From NCBI RefSeq assembly GCF_028737265.1, contig NZ_JAQZAK010000003.1, forward strand, positions 62,001 through 126,000: DNA of 64,000 nt, written 5' to 3'. The notes under the pieces were generated by a model. It was not told the origin of the DNA and searched no databases. It was given only the letters and a program-made list of their open reading frames with translations. A program made the translations under genes and the position numbers. This DNA comes from Actinomycetospora callitridis. GTDB taxonomy: Bacteria; Actinomycetota; Actinomycetes; Mycobacteriales; Pseudonocardiaceae. Each line of letters starts with the position of its first letter. The stretch's first letter is position 1. Of the stretch, positions 52,956-61,125 are shown piece by piece.

Positions 52956-53522
52956 TCAGCTCCGTGACCGTCCGGTGAGCTTGTCGCGCATCCGGTCCAC
53001 CATCCCCACCCCGGGCCCGGCCAGCTTGTGGAAGAGCTCGGCGTTCGGCGCGTCCGGGTGCGGGCGCGTCGGCGCCAGTTTCTTGGCCCTGTCCACCTTC
53101 TCGCGCAGATCGACGAGCGTCTCCCGCGGCAACTGCTCGCGCAGGCGGGGGAACTGCTCGTCCTCCTCGTCGCGCACGTGGTGGCGCAGCTTCTCGGTCA
53201 GCTCGCCCACCAGCTCGTCGAACCGCGGGTCGTCGGTGGCCGTCGACTCGAGCCCCTTCATGACGCGCTCGAGCTCCTTGTGCTCCTCGGCGTCGTGCTC
53301 GGTGACCTCCCGGCCGTCCGGCAGGTGCTCGCGCATGGCGGGGTAGACGTGCATCTCTTCCGCCACCGAGTGCCGCACGAGCTCGCCGATGACCGTGTCG
53401 GCGAGGTCGCGACGCTCCTCGGGGTCCGGCGTCCTCGGGAGGCGGTCGAGGATGTCGAGCGCTTCCCGGTGGTCGGTCGTGAGTTCGTCGATGACGTCGA
53501 GGTCGGTGCGCTGGTCAGCCAT
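52956..53522 (-). CDS. Hemerythrin HHE-domain protein
   Basis: 188 residues; ATG with an AGGAGG ribosome-binding site. Two four-helix-type repeats contain the iron ligands His/Glu in DHREALDIL, HSVAEEMHVYP, HDAEEHKELE and HHVRDEEDEQFP. Bacterial hemerythrin-like proteins bind a di-iron centre and are implicated in oxygen or nitric oxide sensing and oxidative stress. The C-terminal 50 residues (PHPDAPNAELFHKLAGPG) form a tail found in actinobacterial homologues. It lies just downstream of tRNA-Leu on the other strand. Confidence 0.87.
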   Translation of the reverse strand: MADQRTDLDVIDELTTDHREALDILDRLPRTPDPEERRDLADTVIGELVRHSVAEEMHVYPAMREHLPDGREVTEHDAEEHKELERVMKGLESTATDDPRFDELVGELTEKLRHHVRDEEDEQFPRLREQLPRETLVDLREKVDRAKKLAPTRPHPDAPNAELFHKLAGPGVGMVDRMRDKLTGRSRS

Positions 53523-53630
53523 GGTGGCCTCCTGCGTGGTGGTGCGTGGTGGAGCGCCCCGTGGTGGACGAGCCCCGGGGTTACCCGCACGCTGCGCGGG
53601 ACATGTCGGCACGCCGAGGAAAGGACGCGG

Positions 53631-54353
53631 ATGACGGACAGGCCGCCGGGCGCACCGTGCTGGGCCGAGCTCGACGTCGGGGAGCCGGACGCCGCCCGGG
53701 CCTTCTACGCCGCCGTGCTCGGGTGGACGTACACCGAGCAGGGCGTGGCGGGGCACCACCGGACCTCGGCGCTCGCCGACGGCCGGCCCGTGGCCGCCCT
53801 CGGCTCTCCCGGCGCCACGGCGCCGCCCGCCTGGACCCTCTACCTGGCCGTCGACGACGTCGACGCCGCCGCGGAGCACCTCGGGGAGCTCGGCGGCGAG
53901 GTGCTCCACGGCCCCGAGGACGACCTCGCCGGCGGGCGCCTGCTCGTCGCTCTCGACGCCGGCGCCGCCGTGGTGGGCCTGTGGGAGTCCGACGACGGGA
54001 TCCCGGCGCCGTCGCCCGGCCGGCTGTGCTGGGCCGAGGCGGCCTCGGCGGAGCCGGGCACCACGCGCACCTTCTACCGGGAGCTGCTCGGGTGGGGCTT
54101 CGCCGACGGCACCGACGTCGGTCACCTCGTGGCGAGCACCGGCGATCGGCCCGTGGCCGGGATCGGGATCGCGGGCGACGCGCTGCCCCACTGGCTCCCG
54201 TTCTTCGCGACGGCCGACGTCGACGCCGCGGTCGAGGCGGCCCGCGGGGCCGGCGGCGAGGTCGTGACCGCGGTGGCGCCGGGTCCGCGCGGGCGTCACG
54301 CCACCCTGGCCGACCCCGCGGGCGCGCACTTCGGTGTGATCGAGGTCGGCTGA
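53631..54353 (+). CDS. VOC-family protein with two glyoxalase-like halves
   Basis: 240 residues from the ATG after a gaggaaagg ribosome-binding site. It has two tandem vicinal-oxygen-chelate units, one starting CWAELDVGEPDAARAFYAAVLGW and the second CWAEAASAEPGTTRTFYRELLGW. Members are glyoxalases, dioxygenases or binding proteins for antibiotics; in this actinobacterial type (hydroxylase-like, 27-kDa antigen Cfp30B-like) the ligand is unknown. Divergent from the hemerythrin gene. Confidence 0.84.
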   Translation: MTDRPPGAPCWAELDVGEPDAARAFYAAVLGWTYTEQGVAGHHRTSALADGRPVAALGSPGATAPPAWTLYLAVDDVDAAAEHLGELGGEVLHGPEDDLAGGRLLVALDAGAAVVGLWESDDGIPAPSPGRLCWAEAASAEPGTTRTFYRELLGWGFADGTDVGHLVASTGDRPVAGIGIAGDALPHWLPFFATADVDAAVEAARGAGGEVVTAVAPGPRGRHATLADPAGAHFGVIEVG

Positions 54354-54398
54354 GTCGCCGCCCGTCCGGACGGTCCTGGATCGGTACTGTCGATCCGG

Positions 54399-55346
54399 AT
54401 GCCGAACGCACGGGGGGACGTCGTCGCGCCCCCGTCGCGCCGTGCGCCGCGGGGTCCGTGGTGGATCTGGCTGCTCCTCGCGGTCCTGCCCTGGACGTGG
54501 TTCCCCCTGCGCGACCAGCTGGGGCTCGTCGGCGACGTGGTGGCGATCGTGCTCCCGGTGCTCGCCGTGGTGGCGGCGGTCGTCGCCCTCCTCGTGGGAC
54601 GGCAGCGCGGCCTCCTCGCGGCGGTGTCGGTGCTGGTCGCCGGGGCGGTGGCGGTGGTCGGTCCGTGGACGCCGGCCGACACCGGGCCGGTCCGGCGCGG
54701 CGCCGCGGTGACGGTGGCGAGCGCCAACGTCACCGGGCTCGAGACGACGCTGCCCGCGCTGCGGGCGACCGCCGCCGACGTGCTCGTCGTCGTCGAGGCC
54801 ACCCGCAGCATCGACCGGGAGCTCGACGAGGACCACCCGCACCACGTCTACAGCGGCGGTACGCCGTCCGTCGGGGTGTACAGCCGGTTCCCGGTGCGGC
54901 TCCTCGACGGGACCGGGCCGGGCCTGCCGGGGCTGCGGGTGGCGGTCGACGCACCGACGCCGTTCGTGCTCTACGCGATGCACGTGCCGCGCCCGTGGTG
55001 GACCGGCGGCGGCAGCTACCAGGCCACCCCCGCCGAGCACCGCCGGCTCGTCGTCGCCCTCGCGGACCGCGTCGCGCGCGAGCCGGGCCCCGTGGTGGTG
55101 GCCGGGGACCTCAACTCGACCGACCGCGGCCGCGACTACCGGCTGCTGGCCGACGACACCGGGCTCACCGACGTCATGCGCGACGGCTGGACCGGGCCCA
55201 CCTCGGTGACGCAGTGGCAGGCGTTCCTCCTGCGCATCGACCACCTCATGGTCGGTCCGGGCTGGTGCGGCGACGGTCCGCGGCGCTTCCTCCTCGTGGG
55301 CTCCGACCACGACGGCATCACGGCCGGCGTGGGGCCCTGCGCCTGA
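54399..55346 (+). CDS. Membrane-anchored endonuclease/exonuclease/phosphatase-family protein
   Basis: 315 residues. Three hydrophobic helices at about 20-95 anchor the protein; the C-terminal EEP domain follows outside the membrane. Catalytic EEP residues: Asn in ASANVT, Glu in VVVEATR, Asp-Leu-Asn in VAGDLNSTD, and SDHD near the end. Related actinobacterial membrane EEP proteins probably act on phosphodiesters or phospholipids outside the cell, but this is inferred. It lies 45 bp after the VOC gene and ends 3 bp from the convergent MOSC gene. Confidence 0.82.
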   Translation: MPNARGDVVAPPSRRAPRGPWWIWLLLAVLPWTWFPLRDQLGLVGDVVAIVLPVLAVVAAVVALLVGRQRGLLAAVSVLVAGAVAVVGPWTPADTGPVRRGAAVTVASANVTGLETTLPALRATAADVLVVVEATRSIDRELDEDHPHHVYSGGTPSVGVYSRFPVRLLDGTGPGLPGLRVAVDAPTPFVLYAMHVPRPWWTGGGSYQATPAEHRRLVVALADRVAREPGPVVVAGDLNSTDRGRDYRLLADDTGLTDVMRDGWTGPTSVTQWQAFLLRIDHLMVGPGWCGDGPRRFLLVGSDHDGITAGVGPCA

Positions 55347-55349
55347 CGG

Positions 55350-55787
55350 TCAGCCGGCGGACTCGACCTCGTCGCCGACCGTGATCGTGCCCGAGGTGAG
55401 GACGCGGAAGATCGCGCCGCCGCGGCCGTGCATCGCCCGGGCCGCGCCCGGTCCGACCGTCTCGTCCATCACCCGGCACGGGGCGGCCCGGCGGACCACC
55501 TCGAGCACGACGTCGCCGACGACCAACCGGCGCCCGGGCTCGGTCGGCACCTCGCCGTGGTCGAGGGTCAGGGTGCGACGCGTCCGGTCCTCGGGCACGG
55601 GGGCGCCGAGCGCCTCGGCCGCCGCGGCCAGGTCGTCGCGGCTCTGGACGGAGACGTGGCGGTGCCGCGTGCCGTGATACCGGTCGCCGACGAGACCACG
55701 CCCCGCCTCGGCCTCGACCCGGTCCACCGCCACCATCGGCGCCTTGCGGGCCGGCGCGGTGTGCAGGGCAGCGACCCGCATCGTCAT
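55350..55787 (-). CDS. MOSC-domain protein
   Basis: 145 residues from the ATG giving MTMRVAALHTAP. Single MOSC (molybdenum cofactor sulfurase C-terminal) domain with the conserved GLVGDRYHGT loop, and the Cys in APCRVMDETVGPG that would bear a persulfide or bind Moco. Stand-alone MOSC proteins such as YiiM reduce N-hydroxylated compounds or carry sulfur. No molybdenum-pathway gene is nearby. Confidence 0.87.
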   Translation of the reverse strand: MTMRVAALHTAPARKAPMVAVDRVEAEAGRGLVGDRYHGTRHRHVSVQSRDDLAAAAEALGAPVPEDRTRRTLTLDHGEVPTEPGRRLVVGDVVLEVVRRAAPCRVMDETVGPGAARAMHGRGGAIFRVLTSGTITVGDEVESAG

Positions 55788-55884
55788 GGCGCACCTCCAC
55801 GTCCACAAGGTCGGGCGTGGGCCTCGTCATTCCCCGGCCGACGCGCCGTTTCTGCCTCGCGGGGACGCGGGTAGCGCCTCCACC

Positions 55885-57438
55885 ATGCCCCGATCGGACG
55901 CCGTCGCCCGACCGACCCTCCCCGAGGCCGCGGAGACCTACCGGCGCGCTGGCCACTGGCGGGACCGGACGCACCTCGACGACCTCCGGGACGAGCTGGC
56001 TCGCGACCCCGGCCGCACGCTGCTCGTCGACCGCTCGCGTGGACGGCGTCGGGTCCTGTCCGTCGCGGACGTCGTCGACGGCGTCGACCGGCTGGCCGCG
56101 GGGCTGCGGCCCCACGTCGGTCCGGGCGACCGCGTCGCCTACCGCCTGGCCAACCGCTGGGAGACCGTCGCCCTGTTCTTCGCGTGCGGCCGGCTGGGTG
56201 CGGTGGCCGTGCCGTTGCCGTCCTCGCTGGGGCCGGCCCAGGTCGAGCAGCGGGCGACGGCGGTCGGCGCGGTCCTCGCCGTCGACGACGACGGCACCGG
56301 GCTGATCGACCTCGACGATCTCCCGGACGCCGCCGACGCACCCACGGGCGACGCGGAGATCGGCCCGGACGACGTCGCACTCGTGCTGTTCACGTCCGGG
56401 ACGACCGGGACGTCGAAGGCCGTGCTGCACACCGCGAACACCCTCCACGCGAGCACCTGCGGTGCGCTGGGCGCGCTGGTGTGCGAGGACCCGGGCCCCG
56501 ATCCGCGCGTCATGACCCCGTCGGTGGCGACCCACGCGATCGGCGTCATGACCAGCGTGCTGAGCCCGCTGCTGCACCGCCACTGCGCGGTGCTCGACGA
56601 CGACGGCAGCCCGGAGGCGGTGCTGCGGGCGGTGCACGAGGAGCAGGTCACCCACCTGCTCGTCGGTCCGCGCGGCTACGACTCCCTGCTCGACGCGCTC
56701 GGTCCCGACGGCGCCGGTGATGCCCCGCCGAGCCTGCGGATGATCGCCCTCGGCGGCGCCCCGCTGGCCCGTGGCGTCCTGCGCAAGGCCGACCGGCTCC
56801 CCGCCGTCCTGCGCATCCACTGGGGCATGACCGAGGTGCCCGGAGGCGGTGTCTCGCGCGGGCAGGAGGTCCCCGGCACCTCCTGGCACACCATGGGGCA
56901 CCCCGTCCCGGGCCTCGAGCGCGAGCTCCGCGCGGTGCCCGGCGGCGAGGAGGGGCTCGGCGAGGTGGTCGTGCGCGGACCGCAGGTGGCCGTCGGCCTG
57001 CTCGACACCGGCGACGGCCACCTCGTGTGGTCGCCGGCCGACGACGACGGCTGGTACGCCACCGGCGACATCGCCGATCGCGACACCACCGGCGAGCTCG
57101 CCTTCGTCGACCGCGACTCCGACGAGATCAAGGGCTCGAGCGGCATGATCATCCCGGGTGCGGAGGTGGAGGACCTCCTCGCGGGCCACCCGGACGTCGA
57201 CGAGGTCGTCCTCGTGGCCTTCCACCCCTCCGAACAGGCCGAGGCCCCGGCGGCGGTCGTCGTCCCGGTCGACGGACGGGCCCCCACCCTCCAGGACCTC
57301 CAGCAGCACCTGCGCGACCAGGGCACCACCGAGTGGTACCTGCCCGAGCGCCTCGAGGTGGTCGACCTCCTCCCCCGCGACCCCCAGGGCAAGGTGGACA
57401 AGAAGGCCCTGCGCGCCCGGATCGACGAGGGCGCGTGA
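55885..57438 (+). CDS. AMP-dependent acyl-CoA synthetase/ligase
   Basis: 517 residues from the ATG giving MPRSDAVARPTL. ANL superfamily: the P-loop-like LFTSGTTGTSKAV, WGMTEVPGGG (A5), YATGDIADRD (A7) and the catalytic Lys in GKVDKKALR (A10). It activates a carboxylate to an acyl-adenylate and most likely transfers it to CoA. Fatty or aromatic acid substrate types are both possible, and no NRPS specificity code is claimed. It is a stand-alone adenylating enzyme 3.7 kb upstream of an A-domain-less carrier protein; whether they interact is unknown. Confidence 0.85.
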   Translation: MPRSDAVARPTLPEAAETYRRAGHWRDRTHLDDLRDELARDPGRTLLVDRSRGRRRVLSVADVVDGVDRLAAGLRPHVGPGDRVAYRLANRWETVALFFACGRLGAVAVPLPSSLGPAQVEQRATAVGAVLAVDDDGTGLIDLDDLPDAADAPTGDAEIGPDDVALVLFTSGTTGTSKAVLHTANTLHASTCGALGALVCEDPGPDPRVMTPSVATHAIGVMTSVLSPLLHRHCAVLDDDGSPEAVLRAVHEEQVTHLLVGPRGYDSLLDALGPDGAGDAPPSLRMIALGGAPLARGVLRKADRLPAVLRIHWGMTEVPGGGVSRGQEVPGTSWHTMGHPVPGLERELRAVPGGEEGLGEVVVRGPQVAVGLLDTGDGHLVWSPADDDGWYATGDIADRDTTGELAFVDRDSDEIKGSSGMIIPGAEVEDLLAGHPDVDEVVLVAFHPSEQAEAPAAVVVPVDGRAPTLQDLQQHLRDQGTTEWYLPERLEVVDLLPRDPQGKVDKKALRARIDEGA

Positions 57439-57494
57439 CCCCGCACGCGGCGCTGTTGCTCACCGGGTCGGTCTGAGCGGGACACCCCGGGACG

Positions 57495-57605
57495 TCAGTC
57501 CTCGTCGTCGTCCTCGTCGTCGTCGTCGTCCTCGTCGTCCTCGTCGTCGTCCTCGTCGTCGTCCTCGTCGTCGTCGTCCTCGTCGTCATGGTCGTCGTCG
57601 TGGTC
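57495..57605. repeat. Low-complexity gtc/ctc-rich tract encoding a poly-Asp/Glu tail
   Basis: A run of cgtcgtc and ctcgtc trinucleotide repeats encodes the Asp/Glu-rich end of the anti-sigma protein. Length variation by slippage is likely. It has codon use (almost only gac and gag) like the neighbouring gene, so it is probably a native tail. Confidence 0.85.
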
Positions 57606-58793
57606 GTCGTGCTCCTCCGCCTCGGACGGCTCGGTGCTGTCCCGGTCCCGGTCGGCGACCGCCGGACCCGTCGTGCCCTGCCCGGGACGAGCCGGCCCGC
57701 TCCTGCCCGGCTCGTCGTCGCCGGGCCGGGGGTCGTCCCTGTCGGTCGCCGGCGCGCTCGGCGTGCCACGGGACGGACCGGACTGCTCTGTCCGCTCCGC
57801 TCGGGGGCGTTCGGTCGTGGGGCGTTCGGTCGTGGGGCGTGCAGTCGTGGGACGTTCGGCCTGGGGACGTTCGGCCTGGGGACGTTCGGCCTGGGGGCGT
57901 TCGGCGCGGGGGCGTTCGGCGCGGGGACGTTCGGCGCGGGGACGTTCCGTCGCGGGCCGTTCCGTGCGGGGACGTTCCGTGCGGGGCTGCTCCGCCCGGG
58001 GCCGCTCCGTCGTGGGGCGTTCGGCCCGACGCTCGACCCGGGACCGGGCGGCCGACGGACCGTCGGCGGTCGCCCGGTCCGACGCGGACCCGGACGACCG
58101 AGAGGGGGACGAGCGGCGCGGTATGGGCCCGGGAGCCTCGCTCCGCCGCGAGGACCGGGCCTGCGGACCCTGCGTCCGACTCTGCGGGGACGTGCCGGCG
58201 TCGACCTCGTCGTGGAGCGCCCGGTATCGCACCTGGAGCCGCGTAGCGGTGCGGTCCTGCGACTTCGCCGCCAGCCTGCGCTCGGCGCGGGCCAGCGCGA
58301 TCCGCGCCTCCGCCAGATCGCCGCGTTCCAGGGCCTCCGACGCGTGGTCGAGGTCGACCGACGTCGCCACCGCGTCCGCCTCGCGGGTTCCCGGGGTCGG
58401 GCCCGGCGTGCCCCAGAGGAGCACCACGACGAGGCCCGCCACGGCGGCGGCGGCCACCGAGCTGCCGGGGAGCAGCCGCCGGGGGCGGGATGGGGTCGCG
58501 CGGGCGCGGGTGACCAGTACGGCAGCCCGGTCGACGTCCACCGACCACGTCTCCGGGTGCTGCCGGACGGACCGCCGCCACGCGATCAGGGTGACGGCGA
58601 GCTCCCGCTCCACGTCCTCGTCCAGGTCGCCGACGACCGGCTCCTCGACGGCGCGGCCCGCGGCGACGCCGTCGAGGAGGGCGTCGTCCGCCGCGAGGCC
58701 GGCGCTCCACTCGTCGTGGGGACAGGCGTCGAGGGGACACCAGTCGTGGGGACACGGCGCGCCGGGGCACTGCTCGTGCCCGCCGGTGATCAC
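57495..58793 (-). CDS. RsdA-like anti-sigma factor with Cys-Pro N-terminus, repeat region and Asp-rich tail
   Basis: 432 residues from the GTG that overlaps the sigma gene stop by 4 bp. The first 24 residues carry a periodic Cys-Pro motif (Cys at 9, 14, 19, 24). Residues 30-78 match the sigma-D-binding domain of RsdA (DDALLDGVAAGRAV...LIAWRRSVRQHPE). One membrane helix lies at 110-128. The outside part begins with a helical segment (ALERGDLAEARIALARAERR), continues with pentapeptides of the RAERP/QAERP type, and ends in a tail of about 40 Asp/Glu/His residues. It should bind and hold the sigma factor at the membrane until a signal triggers release. Confidence 0.8.
   Translation of the reverse strand: MITGGHEQCPGAPCPHDWCPLDACPHDEWSAGLAADDALLDGVAAGRAVEEPVVGDLDEDVERELAVTLIAWRRSVRQHPETWSVDVDRAAVLVTRARATPSRPRRLLPGSSVAAAAVAGLVVVLLWGTPGPTPGTREADAVATSVDLDHASEALERGDLAEARIALARAERRLAAKSQDRTATRLQVRYRALHDEVDAGTSPQSRTQGPQARSSRRSEAPGPIPRRSSPSRSSGSASDRATADGPSAARSRVERRAERPTTERPRAEQPRTERPRTERPATERPRAERPRAERPRAERPQAERPQAERPQAERPTTARPTTERPTTERPRAERTEQSGPSRGTPSAPATDRDDPRPGDDEPGRSGPARPGQGTTGPAVADRDRDSTEPSEAEEHDDHDDDHDDEDDDDEDDDEDDDEDDEDDDDDEDDDED
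57795..58030. repeat. 15-bp imperfect tandem repeats encoding x-ERP pentapeptides
   Basis: About fifteen degenerate 15-bp units (gttcggcgcggggac and variants) encode RAERP, QAERP, RTERP, TTERP and TTARP pentapeptides in the extracytoplasmic part of the anti-sigma protein. The regular Pro spacing suggests an extended wall-spanning stalk. Confidence 0.85.
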
Positions 58794-59455
58794 CCCCGAC
58801 CCCGATGACCCACCGGCGTGCCGGAGACATCCCGGTCGGTCGGCTCGGGCTCCCGCCGCCCCGAACGTCGGGCGGCGACGTCGACCGCCAGCATCTGGCG
58901 CAGGCGGCACAGCGCGCGGTGCTGCGCGATGCGGACCGCACCGAGCGTGATCCCCGTGGCGTCGGCGACCTCGTCGACACTGAGCCCGACCACCGTGCGC
59001 AGGAGGAGGACCTCGCGCTGCCGGTCGGGGAGGTGCTCGAGCAGGAGGTGCAGCCGGTGCCGGACCGCGGCGTCCACCGCCAGCTGCTCGGGCCCCGAAG
59101 CGCTCTCGGTGATCTCGAGCAGCTCGGGGACGTCCGAGGTGGCCGCGCTGCGATCCCGGCCGAGCGACCGGAAGGCGTTCGCTGTCTTGTGGGCGGCGAT
59201 CCCGTAGACGAAGCCGAGGAACGGGCCGTCCTCGCGTCGCCACCGAGAGAGAGCGGTGATCACGGAGAGCAACACGTCCTGGGTCAGATCCTCGGGCGAC
59301 ATGATCGGCCGCTCGCGCCCCCCGAGTCGGGCGCGGCAATACCGGTGCACGATCGGCGTGAGCCGGGCCAGCAATTCCTCGAGCGCTCGCGGATGACCCT
59401 GCGACGCCTCCGCCGCCTGCACGTCGAGGTCGTCGACGACCACGGTGTCCCCCAC
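58790..59455 (-). CDS. sigD: ECF-type RNA polymerase sigma factor (SigD/ShbA-like)
   Basis: 221 residues from a GTG giving VGDTVVVDDLDVQ; the frame is open another 64 codons upstream but that stretch lacks similarity. Region 2 is visible (RYCRARLGGRERPIMSPEDLTQDVLLSVITALSRW) and region 4 (LPDRQREVLLLRTVVGLSVDEVADATGITLGAVRIAQHRAL). The RYCRARLG and DLTQDVLL blocks are typical of the SigD/ShbA group. It is translationally coupled to an RsdA-like anti-sigma, matching M. tuberculosis sigD-rsdA. Targets are unknown here. Confidence 0.82.
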   Translation of the reverse strand: MGDTVVVDDLDVQAAEASQGHPRALEELLARLTPIVHRYCRARLGGRERPIMSPEDLTQDVLLSVITALSRWRREDGPFLGFVYGIAAHKTANAFRSLGRDRSAATSDVPELLEITESASGPEQLAVDAAVRHRLHLLLEHLPDRQREVLLLRTVVGLSVDEVADATGITLGAVRIAQHRALCRLRQMLAVDVAARRSGRREPEPTDRDVSGTPVGHRGRG

Positions 59456-60131
59456 TCCCCCCGTCGCTCCGGGCGCTCCGGCGCACCATTTCTGCGTGGT
59501 GGCCGCCGCCGATCCGATCGCCGGACCGAGGACGCTGCCTGCTCGACGAGGCAGCCACTCCGCGCGCCGGGGAAGAAGGTCGACTGTGCTCCCGACCGGC
59601 GGCGCGGACAAGGAATCGTTATCGCTCCGAAGCCGGTGACGACCCACTCGGGTGACAGGCGACTCGACGAGCCGCCCGGACGGACGGAGAGTGACGAGCC
59701 CGCTCCGCAGAGACGGCGCACGAACGCCTGGGATCGGTCTGCGAGGCGGCGCTCTGGAGCGTCGTCCGCGTCCGTTCGCGCGGCCGAGGTGAGGCCAACC
59801 GTGACCGCTCGTGTTCGTTCGACGGCTAATCGGCAGTACTGAGCGTTGCTACCGATCGTTTCCTAGGTCCGAACGAGTGAATGAAAGACGGAGTTCGGAC
59901 ACGGAGTAACGGGCGCAGGGTCGCCGGTGAACTGGAACATGACAGTCGACACACGGTGGTGCGACCGGGGGGCGTCATGGAGGGACCGCGAGGAGACCAC
60001 TCCTCTCGTCCGCGCGGGCGTGCCGGCCGACCCCGTCCCGGATCGCCGGGTGGCGGGGGCTCCCGGGCACGGGCTCGCGCCCATTCCGCGGAAACGGCCG
60101 TGCGCAACCGGACGCGACGGAGGGAAGCGAC
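59456..60131. promoter_or_regulatory. Long divergent intergenic region between sigD and the sbnA-like gene
   Basis: 676 bp with no convincing gene. The stretch around 59820-59900 is noticeably less GC-rich than its surroundings, the expected place for a promoter of the rightward gene. A perfect 8-bp inverted repeat lies there. Just before the sbnA-like ATG a ggagggaagc ribosome-binding site is clear. Several short frames exist but none has protein-like composition. Confidence 0.55.
59867..59900. promoter_or_regulatory. Candidate operator: perfect 8-bp inverted repeat
   Basis: gtccgaac (59867-59874) and gttcggac (59893-59900) form a perfect inverted repeat with an 18-nt, A-rich spacer. It lies 232 bp upstream of the sbnA-like start. 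The spacing puts the half-sites about 26 bp apart centre to centre, near 2.5 helical turns. It could be a regulator site for the divergent sigma or biosynthetic gene; no regulator gene is adjacent to confirm this. Confidence 0.35.
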
Positions 60132-61121
60132 ATGACCATCATCTCCGACCCTCTCCAGTACAACGAGGACGACCTGTTCGTCGACCTGCATTCCGTGGTC
60201 GGCCACTCGCTGTTCCTCAAGTGCGAGGGATTCAACTTCGCGGGCTCCATCAAATTGAAAGCGGCCGTCGGGATGATCGAGGCGGCCGAGCGGGAGGGCC
60301 TGCTCAACCAGTGGTCGATCCTCGTCGAATCGTCGTCGGGGAACCTCGGCGTGGCCCTGGCGATGGCGGCCGCGAGCAAGGGCTACCGGTTCCTCTGCGT
60401 GACCGACTCCCGGTGCAACGACGCCACCCGCCGCCTCATCCAGGTCCTGGGCAGCGGTGTCCACGTCGTCACGGAGCCGGACCCCCTCGGCGGCCTCCTC
60501 GGCGCTCGGCTCGATCACATCCGGCGGCTCTGCGCGTCCAGCTCGCGCTACGTCTGGCTCGACCAGTACGCCAACCCGAACAACTGGATGGCGCACCACC
60601 GCACGACGGCGCCCGCGATCGCCCGCCAGTTCCCCGACCTCGACGTCCTGTTCGTCGGCGCGGGCACGACCGGGACGTTGATGGGCTGCGCGCGCTGGTT
60701 CCGCTGGTGGCACCCGCAGGTGCACATCGTCGCCATCGACGCCGCAGGCTCGGTGAGTTTCGGCGGCCCGCCCGGTCGACGGCTCATCCCGGGGCTCGGG
60801 ATGAGCGTGCCCCCGCCCCAGCTCCACGCGTCCCTCGTCGACGACGTGGTCGTCGTCGAGGAGGAGGACGCGATCCGCGCCTGCCACCGGCTGGCCGGCC
60901 GCGGGTACGTGTTCGGTGGCTCCACGGGGACCGTCGTCAGCGGTGCCGCCGCGTGGCTGGACCGGTACGGCGGGGCCGACCTCACGGCCGTCGCCATCGC
61001 CCCGGACCTCGGAGAGCGTTACCTCGACACCGTCTACTCGCCGTCGTGGCTGGGCGAGCACTTCGGCGACGGCGTCCTCGAGCCGCCCATCGAGGTCGGC
61101 ACCGACGTCCGATCGGCCTGA
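60132..61121 (+). CDS. sbnA: SbnA-like PLP enzyme (2,3-diaminopropionate pathway)
   Basis: 329 residues, the usual SbnA length. Type II PLP enzyme of the cysteine synthase family: PLP Lys41 in AGSIKLKAA, substrate-binding loop ESSSGNLGVALA, phosphate loop GAGTTGTLMG, and the SbnA-like blocks LDQYANPNNW, VAIDAAGSVSFG, IAPDLGERYLDTVYS. In Staphylococcus aureus SbnA joins O-phosphoserine and glutamate into ACEGA, which SbnB converts to L-2,3-diaminopropionate. SbnB is not in the window and may lie to the right. The next gene starts 4 bp after the stop. ATG with a strong ribosome-binding site. Confidence 0.88.
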   Translation: MTIISDPLQYNEDDLFVDLHSVVGHSLFLKCEGFNFAGSIKLKAAVGMIEAAEREGLLNQWSILVESSSGNLGVALAMAAASKGYRFLCVTDSRCNDATRRLIQVLGSGVHVVTEPDPLGGLLGARLDHIRRLCASSSRYVWLDQYANPNNWMAHHRTTAPAIARQFPDLDVLFVGAGTTGTLMGCARWFRWWHPQVHIVAIDAAGSVSFGGPPGRRLIPGLGMSVPPPQLHASLVDDVVVVEEEDAIRACHRLAGRGYVFGGSTGTVVSGAAAWLDRYGGADLTAVAIAPDLGERYLDTVYSPSWLGEHFGDGVLEPPIEVGTDVRSA

Positions 61122-61125
61122 CCCC

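Noticed and set aside
53546..55384. 612-codon plus-strand frame overlapping the VOC and nuclease-fold genes
   Set aside because: It is a shifted shadow of those two genes with the usual Arg-rich composition.
59263..59647. N-terminal extension of the sigma factor up to 59647
   Set aside because: The extra 64 residues have no similarity to sigma factors, and the GTG at 59455 gives the family-typical length.
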